DNA of 64,000 bases from Rosa chinensis (Eukaryota > Streptophyta > Magnoliopsida > Rosales > Rosaceae): NCBI RefSeq assembly GCF_002994745.2, contig NC_037088.1, forward strand, positions 1,369,001 to 1,433,000, read 5' to 3'. The position numbers were made by a program, and so were the translations under genes. A model generated the notes under the pieces. That model did no database searches. It saw only the letters and a list, made by a program, of their open reading frames with translations, and was not told the DNA's origin. Below, piece by piece: positions 23,213-35,400 of this stretch. Numbering within the stretch: the stretch's first letter is position 1; each line of letters begins with the position of its first letter.

Positions 23213-24245
23213 ATTGGTAATTATCACCACCATTTAATATTAATACTACTGGAAGCAGATTCAACTCCATTTAATTGGTGATTGATCAATTGATTAAATT
23301 CATGTTTTGATTTTGATTGATCTTTATCCAAAGCAATTACCATAGTAATTTATGCTCATTACCACAATCACACATAAATATTGAACCAGAAGTTCACACG
23401 TATCGAACCCATAGTTTCGATAACATTGAAAGGTTATGAATCTTTCCAAGTAGGCATACCCAATTCGATGCGATGTCTAGGCAAGATACAATGAGGCTGT
23501 GTACTTAAGTTAGCCTCGCTCCACCCAAACCTCATATTCTTACCTGGTCGTATTTAATTGGAATTACCAAAAGGGTTGAGTAATAACTTTTTCCTTGGCA
23601 GACCAGTTTGAGCCTAGCAGGCCCACTCTCCCTGCGCAGGACCTAGCAGCCCAGCAGGCTTCACATACTCTTTGACTAGTGCATGAAAGCCTAGGTCACG
23701 AGCTTGCAGACTAAGCCCAGTAGGCTTCACTATCAAGCCCACTCCTTTGGTCCATCAGAATCAAATAAAAGGAAAAATGATTTGATATTGTAAATAGATT
23801 CATCATATTTAATATGTGTAATTAATTGCCAGAAGCATTTACTCACATAATTGTGTGATAATTAATCTGTTATATTACTAGCATGCAATTAATATCTCAA
23901 TTGATTTGTGATTTCCATTTAGCCAATTTGTGAGATATTATTACAATTTTCTCTATTCAATATCATTTTGTTACTTGCCAAATTTTCGTGTTAGAATATA
24001 TGTGTAGAAAATGCAGGTATCTGATGAACCAGTAGTTCATACATAAATCGAACTTGTAGTTTCGATAATACCATTTAAGAAACTTGAAGTTTCCTTCATT
24101 AATTCACCACACATGATAAAACCAGTAGATTTTACATGTCTAATCCGATTTTTCATACCATGTTATAGAACCTGAAGTTCTCATTACTTGCTTATGGATG
24201 ATATTACTCAAAGCACTAATATTATATGTTCCTTTCCTGTAAGAA

Positions 24246-24800
24246 ATGTCAAATCTCAACATGTTTGACTTTGTTGCTTTGGAGGTCTCCAGAAGAAACT
24301 ATCTAAAGTGAACTCAAGGTGTGAAAATTCATCTGACTGCAAAGAAGATGAGATCAACAATCAATGCTAACAATGTCGTCATTGAGGCTTTTAATATGAG
24401 TGCCATAATTTTCAAAAAGGAAACATATGGAGTAAACACTCCAAGTTGAGTATCCGATGAAGAGGATATACAGACTCTTTGGGTCACTCTGGAAGAGCAC
24501 TTTCACCATAAGATGACCATTTCTTGCTTGAAGCAAGACATGATTGGCAGAACGAAATTAACCCATATGACTGTCTGCCACTTGGCCAAAGTCCAAGAGG
24601 CCATGTAATTAGGCTCCACGTGGTAGGAACTATGATGCCATAACTCAGCAAGCCCAAGTTGAAAGGAACACTGGTCCGACCTTTCACCACCAGAATCATC
24701 ATGATCTTTGTTATCGATTGGAGGAATTGACTGCTGGTCCCGCACCTGTTGTGTGATAGCCGAAGCAGTAGATGAGTATGACGCCAGTCGCGGAACTCAA
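24246..24800 (+). pseudogene. copia-C gag, interrupted
   Basis: Starts MSNLNMFDFVALEVSRRNYL and then runs into several frame shifts and stops. The same protein as copia-A gag can be followed (LQVEYPMKRIYRLFGSL near 24,440). No intact zinc knuckle was seen. The first ATG after the long leader defines the start. Confidence 0.7.
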
Positions 24801-25149
24801 AATACCAACTTTATTGAAGGATAATTTTCTATCGATTCCACACTAGAGATCATGGATTTTCAGGCAGTTACTGAACATACCGAGGATTAGAACTCGAAGA
24901 CATGGGTATAATTGGTCCCTTGTGTCATATCTATTTCATCTTAATGAATGAAACATCTTCGGATTATTTTTGGTGATTTATGTTTTCAATCATTTTGGAT
25001 TATGAAAATGTGGTTATGTTTGATTGTATTTAATTCAATAAACTTATTTATACCTGTGATCCATTGAATTAAATAAATGAATAGACATATTCTGTGGGGA
25101 AGTTTGTTGTCTGGTTAAAAGTGCTATTACACACACCATACTCCCAGAT

Positions 25150-28100
25150 CAGAGATGTTTTTCAAACTTATTATCTATTCATACCTTTGTGACAACTGTA
25201 TCAGGGCAATCCAACCTGATAGAGGGCTATGGCAAATCCTACTTTATTTTGTCCAATGGTACTGAACTTACCATTAATGAGACCTTGTATTCTCTACGTT
25301 CCAGAAGAACGTTATTGAGTATTAAGGATATTCGAACCAACAGTTACCACGTTGAAACCACTGAGAAAAATGCGTGGAATATCTTTGCATAACCTCCGAG
25401 TGTGCGGCCAGAAGCGTACATTGGAGAAATTGAAATCTGTTAACTAGAAGCTAACTAATTCAAGCAACTACTTGCTATGGCATGACCTTTTGGGACACTC
25501 GGGTCAAAGTGTGATGCACTGTATCCTCAACTCATCGCAGGTGCATCCCCTTCTGAATAAGGGTCCTGTATATAATGACACACTATGCGATACTCGTTAA
25601 GAATATTTAATACTAGACCATCATATGCAAAGACTAGTACATACACCACCATTTTTCTGCACATAATGCAAGGGAAATTTGTGGACATATCCAACCACCA
25701 TGTGGACCAGTTAAATATTAATGGTTTGGTTGATGTATCGACAAAGTGATCACATGTTACACTACTGTCCATAAGAAAATACTGCTTTTGCTAAACTCTC
25801 ACCCAGATCATGAAATTGAGGGCTCACCACTCAGATTATCCCATAAAGTCCAAAAGACTTGATAATACCGGAGAGTTTACATCGAACTCTTTCGATGATT
25901 ATTGCATATCCTTTGGGATTGATGCTGAACATTTAGTTCCCTATGTTCACACCCAAGATGGTCTCGCAGATAGAATCTTGGTAATGCGCACCAAGCTTCT
26001 AATTTCTGCATGGAGCTATGCAATCTTGCATGCAGCTATGTTGGTCCCGTTGAGGCCCACTGCTACCAACCTTACTCCGCGTTACAGCTGGTGACTGGGT
26101 ATGAACCTGATGTTTCGCACTTACGCGCATTTGAGTATGTAGTCCTCGTGCCAATTGTGCCGTCACAACGTACAAAATTGGGTCCTCAACAAAGGATGGG
26201 CATACATGTCGATTATGAATCCCATCCATTATGTGCTCTTTCAAGCCCTTGACAGGTGATCTCTTTACCGCTAGATTTAGGGATTGTCACTTTGATGAGA
26301 CAGTCTTCCCGCCGTTAGGGGGAGATATGAACGTTACCGTTCCTGATGAATGATGTGAATTGACGTGGAATGTCCCCACTATGTCTTATCTTGACCCCCG
26401 AACCGTACAATGTGATAATGAAGTGCGGAGAATTCTAGATCTACAGAGTGTAGCCCAAAATATGCCAGACGCTTTCTCTGATCTAGCTAAAGTGACGAGA
26501 TCATATATACCTATTGCAAATGTGCCTGCAAGGATAGACGTCCCTGTAGGATGTGTCGTCCCAGATGGACGAGGTACGACCATGGCGGCTAACCAGTTAT
26601 ATGTCCCTGCCCTGAAGTGAGGTAGACCATTCGGTTCGAAGGATTCTTATCCCTAGAAGAGGGTAAACTTGGCATAAACGAATCCTTTTGACATCGCAAT
26701 CTCAAATCGATTCATCTCACGAGATAAATTCGGATTATGGGTATGTCCTAGAAGAGACTATGTTGGGGGACGCTCCAACATTTGAACCCACTCCCGAGAA
26801 TAGAGAAATCTTGGTAAATTTAGTGAGATTTGGAATTGGAATGAGATCATCATCGATGATGTGTTTGTATTTGCGGTGGCCACCGAAACTATAACAACCA
26901 ATGAAATTGAACCTTGCCTTGTTGATCAATATCAATGAAGAGACGACTGGCTAAAAAGGAAAATAAGCAATCCACGTCGAATTAAATTCCTTGACAAAGA
27001 GAAAGGTGTTTGGACCTGTTGTTCCCACACCTCCCCATGTTAAATCCGTAGAATTCAAATGGGTATGTGTAAGGAAGCGTAATGAGAAAAAAGAGATTGT
27101 GATACACAAGGCTCGTCTAGTGGCGCAAGGATTTTCTCAAATGCCCTGTGATTGATTACGAGGAGACGTTTTCTCCCATAATGGACGTCATAACATTCCA
27201 CTACCTTTCCAGTTTGGTAGTTTCCGAAAAACTGAATATGCAGCTTATGAATGTGGTCGTAACTTATCTCTATGGGGATCACGATACAGAGATATACATG
27301 AAAGTTCCTGAAGGACTTATGATACCCGATGCAAATAGTTCTAGACCATGGAACACGCTTTCCATTAGTTTTGAGGCATTCACTTTATGAATTGAAACAA
27401 TCTAGACGGAGGTGGTATAACTGTCTAAGTGAATATGATCGGGATGGGATATGTGAATAATAAACTATGCCCATGCGTGTTTATTTAGGAAACAAGTTCC
27501 GGGTTTGCAATTATAGCGGTCTATGTTAAAGACATGAATTTGATTGATATTCCTGAAGAGATCAAGGAAACCGCAAAGCACCTGAAGTTGGAATTTGAGA
27601 TGAAAGGCCTTGGGAGAACAGATTATTGTTTCGACCTGGAGCTCGAGCACAGTGCAAATGAAAAATTTGGTCCATCAACCAAATTACAATCCAGAAGATG
27701 TTAAGATGCTTTAATGGGATAAAAGCAAGCACACCTATGGTCGTCTGAACTCTAGAAAGAACCGTATCATCTTGCAGATGATAACGAAGAGATATTGGTG
27801 CCAGAAATCTCATATCTAAGTGCAATAAGCGCATTATTGTACTTGACTTAATGTCCTAGACAAGACATCTCATTCGATGTGAACTTGTTAGCTAGATATA
27901 GCTCTGCGCCAACACGCTGCCACTGGAATGGCATAAAAGAAATTTTTCACTACCTTAAAGGTACGGCGGATATGGGCTTATTCTATCCCTATGCATCAAG
28001 GAATGAATCAAATCCCTTTGATCGTCAGAATGATGCTCGCCTTGTTGGATATGCTAATATAGACTATCTATCAGACCCGCATAAGGCACATTCCCAAACT

Positions 28101-28460
28101 GGTTATGTCTTTACCATTGGGAATACTGCAATTTCTTGGAGGTCTATGAAATAGACACTTGTTGCTACCTCTTCGAATCATGCTAAGATACTACTAGCTC
28201 TTCAAGAAGCAATATGTGAATGTACAGGGCTAAGAGCCGTTACAAAGCATGTTCGAAGCACATGTGGACTGCATTCCACCACTGATGAACCAACCATTAT
28301 CTACGAGGATAATGCTGCTTACACAGAGCAGATAAAGACAAGTTTCATCAAAGGAGACAACACCAAACATATTGTACCGAAGTTCTCCTTCAATCAGCAA
28401 CAACAAGAGCATTAGAAGATTGAAGTTAAGCAAATTTGATCTGAAGAAAATCATGCACCT
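25150..28460 (+). pseudogene. copia-C pol, interrupted
   Basis: Protease-like and Gag-pre-integrase pieces come first (LWHDLLGHSGQS near 25,480). Integrase remnants follow at about 25,800-26,250. Reverse transcriptase lies at about 27,050-27,600 (KARLVAQGFSQ near 27,110, then YEETFSPIMDVITFHYL), and RNase H at about 27,880-28,400 (NLLARYSSAPT, DYLSDPHKAHSQTGYVF, YEDNAAYTEQIKTSFIKGD). The catalytic YVDD is changed to YVKD near 27,520. Stops and frame shifts are frequent, so the element cannot move by itself. Confidence 0.8.
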
Positions 28461-29053
28461 CTTCACCAAGTCACTACCAAAATATACATTCCAGAAGCAT
28501 GTTCAAGATATTGGTCTACGTAAACTGTTTGAATTACCTAACTTATAATTTTCAAGGGGAGTCGAAATCAGGGGGAGTATCCTGAAGCATACCCACTTGA
28601 CCACGTGTACTCTTTTTGTCCTTCGTCCAGGGTTATTTTGTCCCACTGGGTTTTGTTACCTGGCAAGGTTTTAACGAGGCACATCTTTAGCATGGTCACC
28701 CCAATTATAGTACATCCTGAAGATGCTTTGATTTGACATATATGCATTTGCTCATCTTTTCCCTTCGACCACGGGTTTCTCCCACTGGGTTTACCTGGCA
28801 AGATTTTGGTGTAGCAACTCTAATGCATCCCTCTCGTAGACATACTATCTACTTATGATGTTGATAAGAAGACTTCACATATCTCTATTGTGATACGACT
28901 ACTCCACATTCTCGCACGTTGTGCTCTTTTTCTCCTTCGACCAAGGTTGTTTTTCTCCCACAGGGTTTTTATTACTTGGCAAGGTTTTTGACGAGGCAAC
29001 TTAGAACTGCTCAGCCTAGGCAACACTATTGACATGAAATATCCAAGGGGGAG

Positions 29054-29302
29054 TGTTGTAAATAATTATGGCTAATTTCATGTAAATAGATGGAGAGTCA
29101 TACATGCCTTTCACTATAGATTAATGATTGATAGGATTGTGAATATGAGTAATTGACGTTGCTATTAAACGTTGCCTATTTGTATACATCATGTACTCCT
29201 ATATAAACCCCCTCATGGTGAGATGAATGGATACAATCTAATTCTCTGTGTCCAAACTCTCTCTCTCTCTCTCTCTCTCAAAAATTTTTCTGTTTTACAA
29301 CA
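29054..29302 (+). repeat. 3' LTR of copia-C
   Basis: 249 bp from TGTTGTAAATAATTATGG to TTTTACAACA, with TATATAAA at 29,200-29,207. A transcript started here would read rightwards into LOX-a on its antisense strand. Confidence 0.9.
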
Positions 29303-29318
29303 AAGACATCATTATTGT

Positions 29319-29324
29319 TTTATT
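29319..29324 (-). terminator. Likely poly(A) signal of LOX-a
   Basis: AATAAA on the minus strand, about 130 bases beyond the LOX-a stop codon and only 16 bases before the end of copia-C. Cleavage would be expected 10-30 bases further on, at or inside the copia LTR. Confidence 0.45.
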
Positions 29325-29454
29325 GCGAATCATGCATTCCGCCTTAGAGCTGTAATTTATAATGCAGACACCACATGTTATTGATTCCTAGTCATAAGCT
29401 AGGGCTAGTTACTGATACAATTATTACATAATCAAACGCATCATAATATAGAAT

Positions 29455-32400
29455 TTAGATGGAGATGCTATTAGGGACTCCCATTCCTGTGACCCCTTGT
29501 TTTGAGAATGGTTTCAGAAGCTCATATGGAACAACCCCTGCTCCAACTCTGTTTTTCAGGTTCTTATCGGCGTTCCTCTGATTAATAATTCTTTCTAGCT
29601 CTTTTAAACTGTCTTTGAAACACTCGAATGCATCCATTATAACAGGATTTTCAGTCCAAGATGGCTCCAAAATCTCACCAATATACTCCTCATCAGGTGA
29701 ATGTGTCGATAACACATCTAACACAGCCATCACTGTTGTTGCTTGAATCTTTGAGGGAAAGCAGTTTAGCAGTATTGTTTCGGGTTTCGTCATAAAAGTA
29801 TTGACAACCTCCTCGGATGGATCTTCACATGGCATGTTGGTTCGAGCTATTGTAGGTCGGTTTGGAAAGTATCCAGCGTATGTGTACTGACCAAAGTTCA
29901 CTGCTGCATGATGACCGGATGTCACCCAAATTATTGTTGTCAAAACATGAATGAGATCTTCTGGGGTTTCCAAAACAGGCCACCATGGCTCATCTTTTTT
30001 GTCTTCATGGCCTTTAGTTCTAACTTCTGTCCACCAACCCTGAAGCTCCTGATCACATTTAACAAGACTAGCGTCTGGGTAGTAGTGATTTACATAGTCG
30101 CTCACCCACTGGTTAATGGCATCCCAAAGAATAAGACCATCGTTTGCAAAAGGATAGTCTTCAATTGTTAGCTTCAGACCATGCTTGGCTGTAGGATCCT
30201 CAACTGCCATTCCTCTAAAAGAAATATAAACAAATAAATTAGTAGTTGAAATTCTATGTGGTGCTCTAGGGTATTATTCTACTCAACTAGATACCAAATA
30301 TATCATATATTTATAATTTTAGTCGTTTGATCCTATGGACTACCTTCTTATCAGATCGGCTGGCAAAGCTTCCATGTCAAAGCGCCAGAGCTGGTCATAC
30401 GCAGCAGAACTGAGCTCCATGGAGTACTTTCCTGGTGAAAAGCTACTCTCAATGACTCCGCCTGCGTTAATGAGGCTTTCTCGAGCCAGGGCATTGATTT
30501 CCATTGTATACCGAAAATGAGGACAAAGAAGCCTATAAATGGGATGCATAGCACTCATTTGCCGATTAGCTGCAATTATGTATGGCTCTGTCACACAATG
30601 AGTCCGCAGCCTGTGAAAATAATAATAATTACAAACAAGTTATCCCACATTATCTATGTAGGTGCATATATATTTGCTAAATTTGGTTACCACCTGCCAA
30701 TAAGAGTATGGATTTAACCCCAGTTTAGTACCATTGTCTTACCAGTGGATCACAAGCTGATGATAGCCAGAGTCATGAGCACAAACATGAGCTTTAGCAA
30801 GCCTCCATAGCCAGGCACCGGTGGCATCCCAGCATGGGACGAAGACTTGCTTCCATTGTGGCTTGTCACCAATTGGTGGCCGAGTAAGTTCAATAGCAAC
30901 AGGCCTCAGCGAGCCATTCTCAGTGAGAAAGAATAGTGTCCGAGAACCATACAATGTGGTCCCTTCAATTTCTCTCACTTTGTTCACTAAAGGAATGAGC
31001 AGGTCATGATAATCCAAAAGAAACAGCTTCTTTTTGTCCAAGGCCTGCATTTCAATTTCAAGCAGTTTTTCTTTCACAGAAAACAAATAACCCAAATGCT
31101 CGTGCATAAACACACATACTCACAGTAACGAGATTTCAAGTCAGATGAATCAGAAGGGGGAACAATTCATCGACTTAATCAGAAAGACAATCAAAACAGG
31201 AGGATCTAATGAGGTTAATACTGTACACAATGTGAGACTCGCAAGAGATTTCATAATCTACCTCATTGACAGTCATGAAACCCTTGATCTCTTTCTCCAC
31301 CAGTTCAGTAGTAATCAATGATTCAGGGGGGCCGTAAATCTCAGGGTCAAGTTTACTTTTCAGTGGCCATTCCTGTAATGAAAGAAGAAAAGGCAAGAGT
31401 TGATAACCACAAGAGAAAATAAAAAATAGATGTAACCAGTTTAAACACAGAACTGAGGATGGGATGGAAAAAAGAAACTACATGTTTTGGTTTACTTATG
31501 GAAGTAAAAGTGTTGTATCTGAAAAATCACAAGGGAAGCATACCTTAACTAGCTCAATACTAAATGGATTAAGACCAGCTAGAGTTTGCCGAGAAAATTC
31601 TTCATCTCTGAACCAAGAAAATTTATCACCTGCAATATAAGGGATAATCAAGAGCTAACAATAATACAATATAATGAAATGAGGCCAACTATGTGGTTGT
31701 TTTTCAGAAAAATAAAAATAAAGGATTGTTCCTCGGAAGTTCTGCACATATAAAGAAGAGGCATACGGTCAAGCATTGCAGGGGTCTCAAAGAGCAAAAG
31801 ATCGTTCTGCCCATCACTGACAGCCTTCACTAGCCTTGGAATGATTGACCTAAAAAAACCAATTGTTTTTGGCTTAGGCAATGCAATGCCTTCATTAAAC
31901 AATGAATCTATTTCTTTGAAGAGTGGAAATCCCAAGTCCCGATCAATAAGTGATATCTCAAGCTGAGGGAGCAAAGCGTGCAGCACAGATTTTAGTGTCT
32001 TTCCTGAGAATGTCAGATGTTTCTCCTCTGAAAACGCTTCATCTCTTGGTATATACACATTGGTGCTTCTTTCTTCAGATAATGGGTCTGCATTGACATT
32101 CGATAGTAGAATATAAAATAATTTCAAACTTCGACATCCTTGATCCTTAATGAACATATCAAACAGCAAAAAATGGTTCAGTTGTTACAACTAAATCTTA
32201 TATAATCTATTTGAATAAAAGAAAATATCACAGATACATTTGTGCATATGTTAACCAGATGCTACTAATCTCCTATTAATTAAATCCGAGTTTGTCTGAT
32301 GTACAAGAGTAGTGCTATAGAACATAGACACCAAATAGATTTCAAAAGTTTTGGATACCAAGTTCCCAAATCCCAAGTAATGCGTTAGTGTTCAATTTAG

Positions 32401-35400
32401 TGTCTAGAACTTCAGAAAAGTTTTGGCGAAAATATTACATTTTCTTACTGATCACATTATTTGTAGTTGTGAATTGGAAAACTTGATCAGTACGTAAGAA
32501 ACATTTTTTTTTAACAGAATCCATTTTGTCTATTGCTAGTGGTTAGTGGTTACCCTTTTCAGTGCGTGGACGTCCTGTTCTGCAGCGCCTAGGGTAGGGA
32601 AGCTCTTTGCCCCCCAGGACTGGCCTAGCCAGTTTGCTATCTGGAACTCCGAGATCATTATATTTATCATAATCGTAAATCCTGTCCGATGTTTTTCTTT
32701 CGCCCTCTCCATTTCCTCGCAAATTTTGCAGCTCCATTTCTCTTAGCCTCTTCAACCCACTTGGAGTGTCTGATGGCAAGTAAGACTGGTTCATTGTTCA
32801 CACAAATTAACATATTAGAATTATGTATGCACATAGTTTTACGTCCAAGAACCAGTCACATGCAGCATAGTAATCTAAGGAAGGAAACATAAGAAAATCT
32901 TATCTGACCAATGTTCATTTGAATCTAGTAATTCATCCTAATAAACTTTAAGCAGCAGTTAGTAAGGGATCATATATGGGGTATATAAAGGAGGAGTGGA
33001 CATCAAAGAGTCATTTCCTATAATAAAAGCAAAAGTATGCATCGCGATCACTTACCTTGTTGGTGAAGAAAACTCTCTTCTGTGCATTATAATGTTTGGA
33101 ATGAACCCAGGAGGTACAGGAAATGGAGAGAGTGGAGGCATTTGGGAAGCCGGTGAGGTCGATGGTCTGGATGTAAATCTCCTTGTGGTGCTCATTCTCA
33201 ACCAGAACAGCTCCAATCTCTCCAAAACCTGCTGGGATGCTGAATTCACTCTCATATATCACCTCCTCAACGTCTCTCCTCACTCTGTGCGAGTGCCCCT
33301 TGATCGCTTCCTTCTCTTTTCCTGTCTCTACGAGAATTGAATTAATATACAATTAAATTTCACTCACCTGAAATTATTAACCGTGCGTCTTGTTCATCAG
33401 GACTTAGGTTAACCCAGAAAACCTCAAAGCCTTGAGGCCTCCTTTTGGTTCCCGTCAAGGAATAAAACTTCATTTTTTATACATCTATTCCCTCACCATT
33501 TCTTTACTAAAGAGTCTGCATGTCTACATTTATGTGCTTGTAAAAGTAAAAAATAATAATAAACTCAAATTATATCGGGTTTATTATTCACACATTGCTA
33601 CCATGCATCTCATACTTAATACACCACATATTAACTTTTTTATTTTAACATTTTACTAAAAACACAACCACGCCCAGTATCATTTGGTCTAGTGGCATAA
33701 GTCTCCTCTTTATAAGTGAGAGGTCGTGAGTTGGACTCACAATAGACTAATCCAAAGACAAAAACACAACCATAAACTTCTTAAACTATTCTCATTCATA
33801 ATACACCATATCTATTCACTAAATATACATGCATTATATTTAACAACATGCATTATCATCATCAGTCATTATATATACGTTAATATTATACTAGAGTGAG
33901 AAGTTTGGTTGAACACCAAGAAACGAGTACAACGGGTTATGAAGAACAAATAAAACGAATAGAGGATTAGGTGGACACAACACAATTTTCATTATGGCAA
34001 ATTTTTATATGATTGGAATTGTATATATTGTTATTTGGTCAAGAAATGCACCATCGATCTCTAAATTGCAAATATAATTCACGTCATTCACGTTGAGTAG
34101 AAAAAAAAGCATAAAGTGTGATAGTATATTCCAACTATGTTTCTTCATTTTTGATATAAATATCTCTTTTGGTAATTTAATCTGATGTCGGGTGTAGAAA
34201 AAAATGATGTGTATTTAGTATTAAGAGGTGTGTGAATAGAATTTATTTGGCAAGAATGAAAATATTTGGATAAACTGATAATATAACTACCCGACCTATG
34301 GACGACCTTGAGAATTCAATTACAAAAAGAATAAAAACAATTTGAAATATCCAGAAATTTGCCAAGTAAAAAAAAACTTATATAACCAAAATAAATTAGT
34401 CTCTAATACCACAATATTATTCAATGAAATTGTCTTTCTTAAATAAAAAAATAAAAAAAATAAAAAATAATAAAAAAAAAAAGCCAATTGATGTATATAA
34501 ATGAGGGGAAAAGTTATGAGTAGTCCATGTGTTTTAGTGATGCCCAAATTCCCAAAATTAACATTATGGTTTAAAATATTTAATTTCACACATGTAATGT
34601 GCAAGGATAAGTTTGTCATTTTAATTTTAAAAAGCTCAAATAAATTAAATTAAAAAAATAAAAATCCCACAACCGTCCGATATCATTTGATCTAGTGGCA
34701 TTAGTCTCTACTTTTTAAGTATGAAGTTGTGAGTTCAACTTACGAAAAATTAGTTGTTGTAATTTTTTATTTTTTAAACACTAGTTGTAATTTGAGTTTG
34801 TTGTTGTAATTAAAAAAGAATCTCACAAACCTACCTATCGCCATCACTGACACATTGATCTACATCTCCTCTCCAATCAATATTAATGACGATAACCATA
34901 AAAAAAATCCTTCTTGAATAATCTCGTATATTGATTAAATGAAAAGTCAACAGAAGCCTGTTTACGTACTATGCCTCTCGAGAGAGAGCTCTCTCCTCCG
35001 GCTCCTCTCTTCACTGGTGGAGGCAGTGTACTTTCGATCTGGAAGGATGGAGTTGCCTCCTTCTATGGTCCAATCTGTGGTGGTGAAGACGGGCCTCTCC
35101 GTCGAAACCTGCCTAAAGTTCTCTTTCAAGCTGCTGATGGCGGAATTGACGAGGATCTGATGTTTGGTCGGATCTACAGAGGTGTACTAGTGGGTGAAGC
35201 GAATGGCGGTGCTTGGTGGTTGCAGTTGTCCAGGGCTGTAACGTCTGGTTCGTGTTAGAGAGCTGATGGATCTGTTCGGATGGATTGCAAGAGGATGGAT
35301 TTTTCGTTCAATGGTGGCACTCTCTGGCGTGGCTGGGATCGGTCGCTCCTGTTGAAGGACAACGAGATCGGTGGTGCTCTCGACTCTCCTTCGCCGGCAG

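Larger units (their letters stand above)
22183..29302 (+). mobile_element. Ty1/copia element (copia-C), full length, decayed
   Basis: Plus-strand element of 7,120 bp with LTRs at 22,183-22,429 and 29,054-29,302 and a perfect 5-bp target duplication AAGAC (22,178-22,182 and 29,303-29,307). The primer-site region CGTTATCAGCACGAAG follows the 5' LTR and the polypurine tract CAAGGGGGAG precedes the 3' LTR. A long leader (22,430-24,245), broken gag and broken pol follow. The LTRs differ by about 10-14 substitutions over about 247 bp by eye, so the insertion is moderately old. It lies just beyond the 3' end of LOX-a in the opposite orientation. Confidence 0.93.
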
